A DNA stretch of 40,149 nucleotides, taken from positions 1 through 40,149 of the forward strand of contig DASSSA010000018.1 in NCBI GenBank assembly GCA_035701505.1. The letters are read 5' to 3'. Of the stretch, positions 7,956-15,258 are shown in pieces. A program made the translations under genes and the position numbers. A model generated the notes under the pieces. It was not told the DNA's origin. It saw only the letters and a program-made list of their open reading frames with translations, and ran no database searches. This DNA comes from AC-69 sp035701505 (GTDB lineage Bacteria; Actinomycetota; UBA4738; HRBIN12). The stretch's first letter is position 1. Every line of letters begins with the position of its first letter.

Positions 7956-7992
7956 AAGCCCCCGGGACGCACGAGTGCGTCCCGGGGGCTTT
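7956..7992. terminator. Bidirectional intrinsic terminator-like hairpin
   Basis: AAGCCCCCGGGACGCAC (7956-7972) pairs perfectly with GTGCGTCCCGGGGGCTT (7975-7991), a 16-17-bp stem with a minimal loop, followed by only a short T-tract. It lies between the convergent coiled-coil and amidase genes and would serve both strands. Confidence 0.8.
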
Positions 7993-7999
7993 GCCTACC

Positions 8000-8776
8000 T
8001 CAGCAGTTCGGATCGACCCACTGCGGCCGGGGTCCGATCGGCACTCCTGCCCGAGTGGCCATCCGCTTCAGCTTGCGCCGGAAGATCCGCATGTACTGGT
8101 GCTGCCAGTCGCTGTGGGTCAAGCACCGCCAGGACGGATACAGCTCGTGGTGGTACGGGCTCATGAGGGTCTCCGCGTGCCCGATTACGTTTCGGACCTC
8201 GATGCCGAATCTCGCCAGCAGCCACAGCGTCAACTCCAGCGCGGCACGGAGCTGGGGCCTGCGGTGCAGGATCTGCGCTTCGCTGGTCCCCACCATCTCG
8301 ATGCCGATCGCCGTCCAGTTCATCCCGATGGCGTGGCGGCACCGGATCGCCATGTTGACCAGCTGGTAGATGGTGCCGTCCGTGTCGACGATGAAATGCG
8401 AACAGACGCCGGGCATCTCGCCCAGATGCCGGCTGTTCGCCGCGAAGGTGTTCCAAGCACTGGAGAACGACGGACCGTCCGTGTAGTGCTCCACCACGAC
8501 GCGTGGGTCGGTGAGCTCCCAGGTCCGCTCGCCGTAGTGCCGTTTCGAGTAAGCCGCCATCTGCTGCTTGCGCTTGGCGCCGAACGGGATCTTCTTCCAC
8601 ACGATCGGAGGCTGCAGCGAGGACGGGTCGACAAGCTGCGCGGCACCCTTCCCTGCAGAACCCAGGGCGTCTGCCCGCGGGGCCAGGAGCGCGGTGCATG
8701 CCATGAGCCCCAGCGTCGCTCCGATCGCTCGCGTCACTCGGCGATCGTACCTAGACTCAGCCGGGATGTTTGCCAC
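8000..8776 (-). CDS. Secreted N-acetylmuramoyl-L-alanine amidase (Amidase_2/PGRP fold)
   Basis: A 258-residue peptidoglycan amidase that would cut the bond between MurNAc and the stem peptide outside the membrane. A signal peptide spans about 14-38 (TRAIGATLGLMACTALLAPRADALG). The Amidase_2 domain shows VVVEHYTDG with zinc ligand His97, CSHFIVDTDGTIYQLV (126-140), RCRHAIG, IGIEMVG (Glu160) and VIGHAE (His200), ending with the conserved HHELYPSW. GTG 8776 has AGAAGG eight bases upstream; GTG 8737 would begin directly at the signal peptide and is also possible. It converges on the coiled-coil gene and diverges from the DUF1996 gene. No cell-wall-binding repeats are present. Confidence 0.9.
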   Translation of the reverse strand: MANIPAESRYDRRVTRAIGATLGLMACTALLAPRADALGSAGKGAAQLVDPSSLQPPIVWKKIPFGAKRKQQMAAYSKRHYGERTWELTDPRVVVEHYTDGPSFSSAWNTFAANSRHLGEMPGVCSHFIVDTDGTIYQLVNMAIRCRHAIGMNWTAIGIEMVGTSEAQILHRRPQLRAALELTLWLLARFGIEVRNVIGHAETLMSPYHHELYPSWRCLTHSDWQHQYMRIFRRKLKRMATRAGVPIGPRPQWVDPNC

Positions 8777-8861
8777 CGCGGGAACCTTCTCTATGCTGGC
8801 CGGGTCCGTGGCTTAGGTTCCGCCCGGGCGTGATCGGAGGGGCCTGATCGGAAGGGGTGCT

Positions 8862-10898
8862 GTGCGAGGGAAGTCGATCGGACCTCGTTCCCGTCACGTT
8901 GCCGCGATCGCGATGCTCACGCTGCTCACGGGACTCGTCCCGTCGCGCGCCGAGGCCGACGCGCCCGCGGGACAGTTCTGGGTTCGGTGCCCATTCTCAC
9001 ACGCGGCCATGGATGATCCGATCGTCTTCCCCGGCCTGCCCGGCGCTTCGCACAGACACGACTTCTTCGGGAACGAGACGACGAACGCCTACTCGACGCA
9101 GGCGTCGATGCTCGCCGGGACCACGAACTGCCGGATCCCCAGCGATACCGCCGGGTACTGGTCCCCGTCGGCCTCCCTCCGTGGTGTGACCATCAAGCCG
9201 CGCGTGATGCGCATCTACTACCTGGGGGTGAAGGACGTCGCAGTCGAGACCATCCCCCAGGGCTTGAAGTTCGTCGGGGGAAACAAGGACGCCCTTTCGG
9301 CGGCCGACAACCCGCACGTGTTCTGGTACTGCGGAGCGTCCGGCCCAGTGAAGACGCCGAAGATGGACGCACCGTACGACTGCCGGCCGTGGGCGCAATA
9401 CCGGTTCGTCGATGGAGTCGTCGGCGTCGTCGATATGCCGAATTGCTGGGATGGGGTCGGGCTCGAGCCTTCCGACGTCGTCTATGCGGTCGCCGGGAGC
9501 TGTCCGCCGGGTTTCAACCACGTCCTGGCCAGGGTCAGTCAGCGTATCCACTTCGGGGTCATGAACCCGCTGAACCCGGACGGGACCGTTGACCTCACGC
9601 TCTCGAGCGGCGCCTACTACACCCTGCACTCTGACTTCTGGAACACCTGGCAGCAGCCCAGGCTGGACCAACTCGTGGCCGACTGCCTGGTGGCCCATGT
9701 GGGGTGCGGCTCGGTGACGCCGGCCCCCAAGCCCGAATGGACCGAGCAGTTCGGGACCCTCCGCTACGACCTTGCCCAGGGGCTGGCCCAGGCAACCGAT
9801 CGGGTGTTCGTCGTTGGGTCAACCAACCTGGCCTTGCCCGGCCAGGACTTCCGAGCCCGGACCGACGCCTTCATCCGGGCATACGGCTCGAAAGGCCGCG
9901 AGCTGTGGACCGACGAGTTCGGCACGTCCGGGATCGACCAGGCGTTGGCCGTCGCCGCGACCGCGAGCACCATCTTCGTGGCCGGCTCGACCGATCGGGC
10001 TCTTCACGGACAGAACCATCGGGCGGGCATCGACGCGTTCGTCCGCGCGTACAGCCTCCAAGGTAACGTGCTGTGGACCCGCGAGTTCGGCTCGACCGGA
10101 GACGACCGGGCTCTTGCGTTGGCCGTGAACGGCGGAGATGTGTACGTCGCCGGCACAACCGACGGCAGGCTCGGGCTTGCCCGAAGGGGAGGCGTGGACG
10201 GGTTCGTTCGGAAGTTCACCCACGGGGGCACCGAGCTGTGGACGAGGCAGGTGGGGACCGCGCTCACCGACGACGTCCGCGCCGTCGCCGTGGACTTCCT
10301 CGGCGTCTACGTCGCCGGCTCGACCGACGGTGCGTTCGAGTCCGCGAGTGACGGAGGATTCGACGGGTTCGTTCAGGCGTACCGGTCGAACGGGTCCGAA
10401 TGGTGGGGGTCCGAGTTCGGCACGACCGACACCGACGGGATCATGGCCATGTCCGCCGGGCGGTCGGCTATCTATGTGGGGGGATCAACGGACGGGACGT
10501 TCCCCGAGCAGGTGGCGCAGGGAGGGATCGACGGGTTCGTTCGGCGGCTCGACCACCATGGTAAGGAGGTGTGGACGCGGCAGTTCGGCTCGCCCGTGAT
10601 CGATGACGTCCGTGGCGTGGCCGCGACGGCAGCGGGGATCTTCGTCGCCGGCTCCACCGACGGGGCGATCCCCGATCAGACTTCGCTCGGCGAGACCGAC
10701 GCGTTCCTGGCGAAGTACAACGCGCGTGGCGTGCAGCTCTGGACGACACAGTTCGGGACCAACGACTTCGACGCCGGTTCGGCCCTAACCGTGAACGCGG
10801 AGGCGGCCTACATCGCCGGGGAGACCCACGGGGCGTTCGCGGGGAAGGTCAACAGGGGCGATCGCGACGCGTTCGTGACGAAGATCGGCTTCGCCTGA
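8862..10898 (+). CDS. Secreted DUF1996 protein with seven C-terminal beta-propeller-type repeats
   Basis: A 678-residue exported protein. A signal peptide covers about 1-33. Residues about 38-283 form a DUF1996 domain (ASHRHDFFGN at 62-71, NPHVFWYC, MPNCWDGVG at 192-200, CPPGFNH, RIHFGV). From Trp293 there are seven repeats of about 53 residues, each opening W-T-x-x-F/V-G and containing a V-AGSTDGA-like strand and a TDAF/DGFVR strand; they resemble SBBP beta-propeller repeats, and seven could close one propeller. DUF1996 occurs in secreted fungal and bacterial proteins of unproven function. The start is GTG 8862 after GGAAGG. It converges with a kinase whose ectodomain is also a seven-repeat propeller. 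Polysaccharide binding or degradation is a guess. Confidence 0.85.
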   Translation: MRGKSIGPRSRHVAAIAMLTLLTGLVPSRAEADAPAGQFWVRCPFSHAAMDDPIVFPGLPGASHRHDFFGNETTNAYSTQASMLAGTTNCRIPSDTAGYWSPSASLRGVTIKPRVMRIYYLGVKDVAVETIPQGLKFVGGNKDALSAADNPHVFWYCGASGPVKTPKMDAPYDCRPWAQYRFVDGVVGVVDMPNCWDGVGLEPSDVVYAVAGSCPPGFNHVLARVSQRIHFGVMNPLNPDGTVDLTLSSGAYYTLHSDFWNTWQQPRLDQLVADCLVAHVGCGSVTPAPKPEWTEQFGTLRYDLAQGLAQATDRVFVVGSTNLALPGQDFRARTDAFIRAYGSKGRELWTDEFGTSGIDQALAVAATASTIFVAGSTDRALHGQNHRAGIDAFVRAYSLQGNVLWTREFGSTGDDRALALAVNGGDVYVAGTTDGRLGLARRGGVDGFVRKFTHGGTELWTRQVGTALTDDVRAVAVDFLGVYVAGSTDGAFESASDGGFDGFVQAYRSNGSEWWGSEFGTTDTDGIMAMSAGRSAIYVGGSTDGTFPEQVAQGGIDGFVRRLDHHGKEVWTRQFGSPVIDDVRGVAATAAGIFVAGSTDGAIPDQTSLGETDAFLAKYNARGVQLWTTQFGTNDFDAGSALTVNAEAAYIAGETHGAFAGKVNRGDRDAFVTKIGFA

Positions 10899-10936
10899 CC
10901 GAGGCCGGTCCCGCCACAGCGATAGGCTACTCGGGA

Positions 10937-13150
10937 CTAGGCCGACTCCACCTTGCCGATCCACACCGCCCCCTGATCGTCCAACGTCCTGGTCTCCGAA
11001 CCGACGGCCACGAGCTTCTGCCCCATCACGACGAGGCCGTTGATCCGTTGCCGACCCTGACCTCCCAGGGGCGACGAGGCGATGGGACCTTGCCTCGCCC
11101 AATTCGTTCCATTGGTGGAGAGCCAGATGGCCCCGTTCGAGTCCCCGGCGGCGGTCTCGGAGTATCCGGCGGCGATGATCGTACCGGCGAAGACGCTCAG
11201 CGAGGACATCCTCTGCGCTCCCCGTCCGCCGAACGTCGCCTCCACGTGAGGAACCCGGGTCCATGTCCGGCCGTCGGTCGATGTCCACACCGCAGCGTCG
11301 TCTCCGCCGCCGGAATCGTCGGTTCCTACCGCCACCAGGCCCGGCCCGGCGGGCAGGACCGCGTTCATCTGCTGTTCTCCTGCGGCCCGGAGCGCGTCCT
11401 GGTCGATCCTTGACCACGCGCCCCCCGACTCCACCCACACGGCGGCGTCCTTATCACCGGCATCCGTGGTTCGGAATCCCACTGCGATCAACTCATCGCC
11501 GAAGGTTGCGGCGTCGAACATCTCCTCGTGTCCCGGGCCTCCGAAGGAAGGTGTGCTGTGACGGGTCCATTCGATCCCGTCCGGCGATTCGAACACCGAC
11601 GCGTCGATGCTCTCGCCCGTGGCCGCGTGACCCATGGCCACGAGACCCGCCGGCCCTCTGACCACACGGTGCAGCAGTTGATTCCCGGGCTCGTGCAGCC
11701 CGCTCGTGATGGGGTCGACCCGCTGCCACGTCGTGCCCTCGTCCGAGGAGGTCCACGCCGCGGCGTCGGTGTCTCCCCCGGTGACCTCCGCGCCGACCGC
11801 AACGACAACGCCATCCACCACGGCGATCCCCTCCATCCGTTCCTCACCGCTGTTCACGAAAGCGTCGCCTGGGACCCGCTCCCATCGGGTCGCGTTCGAC
11901 GAGGTCCAAACGGCCGCGTCGTCCGTGCCTCCCGATTCGTCGTGACCGACGGCCAGGAGCGTCCCATCCACTTTGGCCGCTGCCGCGAGCGCTTGGTTCC
12001 CTGCGCCGCCCAGCACGTTGCGAACATCCGGGATCGGGGTCCACGACAACTTCGGGGGTGCGACCGGCCCAGACGGGGAGCCCTGCCGGCCAGGTGGTCC
12101 TCCGTTGCGAGTGGGGCCGATGAGCGATGGCAGGAGCAAGGCTGCTGCCGTCACGAAGGCAACTCCGGCAACGACGGCGCCCGAGAGGAACGCGATGCGT
12201 CGGCGGCGGGCGTGTCGCGCACGCGATCGCGCTCTCGGTCGCGTACCCTCCGCAGCGCGGACGGCCGGTGGGGTTGGAGTCGGAGCTTCGATCGCGCGTC
12301 CGGCCGCCATCGCGAGCTCGTGGCAGGTCGCGAAGCGATCGTCCCTGGACTTGGCCATTGCACGCGCGATCACGTCGCCCACCTCTGCCAGTTCGGGCGC
12401 GAGTTCGCTCACCGACGGTGGCGCATCCTCCAGATGCGCGTAGATCGTTCCCACCTCGGTCTGACGGGGAAACGGCACACCGCCAGTCAGGCACCGGAAC
12501 AGGACGCACCCGAGCGAGTAGACATCGGCCCGGCCATCCACGTCCTCGCCCCGGATCTGCTCGGGAGCCACGTAGTCCACGGTGCCGACGAATTGGCCCG
12601 TCCGGGTGAGCCCCGCCCCTGAGTGCAGGCGTTTCGTCACCCCGAAATCCGAGAGGTACACCCTGTCGCCGGATGTCCTGCCATCCGAGGCAAGCAGGAT
12701 ATTCGCCGGCTTCACGTCGCGGTGAACCAAGCCCTCGGCGTGTGCAGCGTCCAGAGCGGCGGCGCACTGGGAGACGATCGACACAGCCCGGGCTGGCTGC
12801 AGCTTGGTCACACCTCGGAGCAGCCGCTCGAGATCGGTCCCTTCGACGTACCGCATGGACAGATACAGGACACCGTCAGACTCCCCGGCGTCGTAGACGG
12901 TGACCACGTTCGGATGATCGAGGCCTGCGGCGATCCGGGACTCCCGCATGAACCGCTCCCGGAAGGCCTCGTCCTCGGCCATCTCCGGGTCGAGCACCTT
13001 CAAGGCCACCCTCCGGCCGAGCCGAAGGTGCTCGGCCAGGTACACGACGGCCATTCCGCCTCGGCCGATCACTGCGAGGATCTGGTGGCCTGCAAGCTCG
13101 GTTCCGACCCGGGGATCGATTGGCACGGGGCCGTTTGTAACACTCGACAT
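10937..13150 (-). CDS. Receptor Ser/Thr protein kinase (PknB-like) with seven-repeat extracellular propeller
   Basis: A 737-residue membrane kinase. The kinase domain is about 18-288: P-loop IGRGGMAVVYLAEH, Lys51 (VALKV), HRDVKPAN (Asp145, Asn150), DFG 168-170, APEQIRGEDVDGRADVYSLG. A basic juxtamembrane RARSRARHARRRR leads into one membrane segment at about 319-342. The outer part, about 365-735, has seven repeats ending in A-V/A/I-W-x-S-x-x-x-x-x-W-x-R, each with an LLAVGxDxxGGxDDAAV-like strand, suggesting one seven-bladed propeller as the sensor. It lacks PASTA repeats. ATG 13150 has no ribosome site. It lies 53 bases downstream of the related interrupted kinase, so the two may form an operon. 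The ligand is unknown. Confidence 0.93.
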   Translation of the reverse strand: MSSVTNGPVPIDPRVGTELAGHQILAVIGRGGMAVVYLAEHLRLGRRVALKVLDPEMAEDEAFRERFMRESRIAAGLDHPNVVTVYDAGESDGVLYLSMRYVEGTDLERLLRGVTKLQPARAVSIVSQCAAALDAAHAEGLVHRDVKPANILLASDGRTSGDRVYLSDFGVTKRLHSGAGLTRTGQFVGTVDYVAPEQIRGEDVDGRADVYSLGCVLFRCLTGGVPFPRQTEVGTIYAHLEDAPPSVSELAPELAEVGDVIARAMAKSRDDRFATCHELAMAAGRAIEAPTPTPPAVRAAEGTRPRARSRARHARRRRIAFLSGAVVAGVAFVTAAALLLPSLIGPTRNGGPPGRQGSPSGPVAPPKLSWTPIPDVRNVLGGAGNQALAAAAKVDGTLLAVGHDESGGTDDAAVWTSSNATRWERVPGDAFVNSGEERMEGIAVVDGVVVAVGAEVTGGDTDAAAWTSSDEGTTWQRVDPITSGLHEPGNQLLHRVVRGPAGLVAMGHAATGESIDASVFESPDGIEWTRHSTPSFGGPGHEEMFDAATFGDELIAVGFRTTDAGDKDAAVWVESGGAWSRIDQDALRAAGEQQMNAVLPAGPGLVAVGTDDSGGGDDAAVWTSTDGRTWTRVPHVEATFGGRGAQRMSSLSVFAGTIIAAGYSETAAGDSNGAIWLSTNGTNWARQGPIASSPLGGQGRQRINGLVVMGQKLVAVGSETRTLDDQGAVWIGKVESA

Positions 13151-13203
13151 TGCCCGGGGATAGGGGGTCCCTCACCACGATCGGGTCGAGTGTCGGCCCG
13201 AAC

Positions 13204-14418
13204 TCAGGTGCAGCGCGCTGGACGCGTGCTCGCGTCAGAATACGCGGGCTGCCCGGGAGCAGAGACCCACTCCCATGCGTACGACGACCGGCCGAGGGTG
13301 ATCTTCAGGATCCCGAACGCCGAGTCCTGTGCCGCGACGAGATTTGCTGGCCACGTTCCGAGCTGCAGCGAGTACTTCGTCGAGCCACCCGTCCCCACCA
13401 CGAACTGCCGGATGCCTCGATCGTGATCGGCGGTCTCGGCCGGGTCCTGCGGTTTCCACCGCTGGTAGTTGTGCGAGTGACCGTTCAGAACCACGTCGGC
13501 GCGGGCCGCGAACAGCAGGTCCCAGAGCGGCCTCACCAGTAGGGTCGCGCCACTCCCCATCGAGAACGAGAAGAGGGGGTGATGCCAGTATGCCAGCGTG
13601 CACGGGTACTCCTTGTTCGGATGCGTCGCGAGGTCGTGTTTCAGCCAGCGATACATCTCATTGCCTGTGCTCGGCTCCACCCCCCTCGGTGATGGACCGC
13701 ACCCTCCCGGTCCGACACAGAGTTGCGAGTTGAGCGCGATCAGATGCCAGCACGGGCGGTCAGGGCATGCGCCGAGGTCGAAGCTGTAGTACCCCTGACC
13801 CTCCGGTCCCGCGACTGACTCTCCGAAGTACCGGAGATAGCCGTCCGGCGTCGCGGGCGGCGGAGCCACGTACTCGTGGTTGCCCGGCACGGGCTTGGTG
13901 ATCGACTTGGCCCGCCCCCACTCGGCGTCGTAATAGCTCAGGTAGTCCTCGTAGTCGCCGTTGTCGTACTGGTTGTCACCCAGAGCAAGGACGGCAGCCA
14001 GTTCGCCGGGGTGGATGAGGTCGGCGGTGTCGTCGTACTGGCATGCGTCGGGATTCGCGTCCGGAAACGGCGGGGCGGGACACGCGATCTCACCGGCCGC
14101 TGCGATCACGAAGGGACCGGTTCGGCCGACCACGGGCGCCTCCCCCTGCGGGGATGGCGATGCTGCCGGCTGGGATCCCCTCCACGCCCGGCCTAGCAAT
14201 CCTCCGACGAACGCGACGGTGGCTACGGCGAGGACAGCCGCGATCGCCGCTGTCCTCCGCCGAGGCGAGCTCGAGGGAAGTTCCTCGACACCAGCGAGCT
14301 CCGCCTCGGCGGGAGCGGCCTCGCCGCGTGCCTCAACCGCCTCAGCCAAAGCGTCCGCGAGGGCCTCGCAGCTTGGGAAGCGCTCGTCGGATGATTTGGC
14401 AAGGGCCCGCTCGACCAC
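13204..14418 (-). CDS. C-terminal part of an interrupted kinase: membrane segment plus calcineurin-like phosphoesterase ectodomain
   Basis: A 404-codon open stretch beginning GTG 14418, in the same frame as the kinase fragment upstream and separated from it by one TAA and 23 sense codons. It encodes the end of the kinase C-lobe (VERALAKSSDERFPSCEALADA), a membrane segment (about 55-78) and a metallophosphoesterase domain from about 101: GDNQYD, VPGNHEY, AYWHHPLFS, NGHSHNYQRW. The first metal motif reads AAGEIAC where the free paralogue at 19761 has AAGDIAC, so an aspartate is glutamate. If translated from GTG 14418 it would be a membrane-anchored extracellular phosphoesterase without a kinase. 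Whether it is expressed is unknown. Confidence 0.8.
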   Translation of the reverse strand: MVERALAKSSDERFPSCEALADALAEAVEARGEAAPAEAELAGVEELPSSSPRRRTAAIAAVLAVATVAFVGGLLGRAWRGSQPAASPSPQGEAPVVGRTGPFVIAAAGEIACPAPPFPDANPDACQYDDTADLIHPGELAAVLALGDNQYDNGDYEDYLSYYDAEWGRAKSITKPVPGNHEYVAPPPATPDGYLRYFGESVAGPEGQGYYSFDLGACPDRPCWHLIALNSQLCVGPGGCGPSPRGVEPSTGNEMYRWLKHDLATHPNKEYPCTLAYWHHPLFSFSMGSGATLLVRPLWDLLFAARADVVLNGHSHNYQRWKPQDPAETADHDRGIRQFVVGTGGSTKYSLQLGTWPANLVAAQDSAFGILKITLGRSSYAWEWVSAPGQPAYSDASTRPARCT

Positions 14419-14487
14419 CCCGTCGAACCCGGCAGGAAGGCCCTCACGGTGCTCACTCGGCTGCGGCGCCGGATCGTTGAGATGCGC

Positions 14488-14490
14488 TTA
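14488..14490 (-). other. In-frame TAA interrupting the kinase-phosphoesterase fusion gene
   Basis: TAA is codon 228 counted from ATG 15171. The same frame continues open on both sides, for 227 codons upstream and about 427 downstream to 13204, with clear kinase homology flanking it: ITTI before and AHLNDPAP after, against GTIYAHLEDAP in the sister kinase. One substitution restores a roughly 655-residue receptor. Confidence 0.9.
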
Positions 14491-15171
14491 GATCGTCGTG
14501 ATCTCAGAGGTCCGGGGGAATGGGACCTCCCCCGTTAGGCACCGATACAGCACACAGCCGAGGGAGTAGATATCTGCCCGCCGATCCACATCTTCACCGC
14601 GGATCTGCTCCGGAGCGACGTAGTCAACCGTCCCCATCAGGGAACCGGTGCGGGTCAGCCGGGTGCTTGGGGCCAGCTGCTTGCTGATGCCGAAATCAGC
14701 TAGGAACACCCGGTCGCCACCATGTGACTGGGATTCGAGCAGGATGTCGGCCGGCTTCACGTCTCGATGCACGAGCCCCTCGGCGTGGGCGGCGGCCAAG
14801 GCCGACGCGCACTGGGAGATGATGGACACGGCTCGTGAGGTTTCCAGGCGGGTCTCAGAGCGGAGGAGGCGCTCCAGGTCCGTTCCCTCCACGTACCGCA
14901 TGGACAGGTACAGGACCCCGTCGGCCTCCCCCGCGTCATACACCGTGACCACGTTGGGGTGGTCCAGGCCCGCGGCGATCCGGGACTCCCGGATGAATCG
15001 GTCCCGGAACCCTTCGTCCTCTGCCGTCTCGGGGTCGAGCACCTTCAGGGCCACCCGCCGACCAAGGCGAAGGTGCTCGGCCAGGTAGACGACGGCCATG
15101 CTGCCGCGGCCGATCACCGAAACGATCCGGTGGCCGGCAAGCTCGGTGCCCACCCTGCGATCGCCTCCCAT
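14488..15171 (-). CDS. N-terminal kinase part of the interrupted kinase-phosphoesterase gene
   Basis: From ATG 15171 the frame encodes 227 residues and stops at TAA 14490-14488 inside the kinase C-lobe. Motifs present are IGRGSMAVVYLAEH, Lys43, HRDVKPAD (Asp137), ADFGISK and APEQIRGEDVDRRADIYSLG. The metal-binding Asn of HRDxKxxN is Asp142, a one-base change that would impair most kinases. The product lacks the last C-lobe helices. It is closely similar to the downstream kinase at 10937, whose Tyr237 aligns with the stop, so TAC/TAT to TAA explains the break. The open frame continues upstream to 15945 but overlaps the LuxR gene antisense. The homologous position of the sister gene's ATG is not a start codon here, so ATG 15171 is chosen. 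Confidence 0.75.
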   Translation of the reverse strand: MGGDRRVGTELAGHRIVSVIGRGSMAVVYLAEHLRLGRRVALKVLDPETAEDEGFRDRFIRESRIAAGLDHPNVVTVYDAGEADGVLYLSMRYVEGTDLERLLRSETRLETSRAVSIISQCASALAAAHAEGLVHRDVKPADILLESQSHGGDRVFLADFGISKQLAPSTRLTRTGSLMGTVDYVAPEQIRGEDVDRRADIYSLGCVLYRCLTGEVPFPRTSEITTI

Positions 15172-15258
15172 GGTGCCGGTTGTAACACCCGGATGGCGGC
15201 GCCGGATAGGCGGGTTGACCGCGGGAAACCCTGGGACCAGCATGAGGCCGGTACCTCG

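Noticed and set aside
14959..15258. N-terminal extension of the LuxR regulator by 100 codons
   Set aside because: It lies antisense over the start of the interrupted kinase, and the conserved regulator entry VVGRGNEL begins just after ATG 15259.
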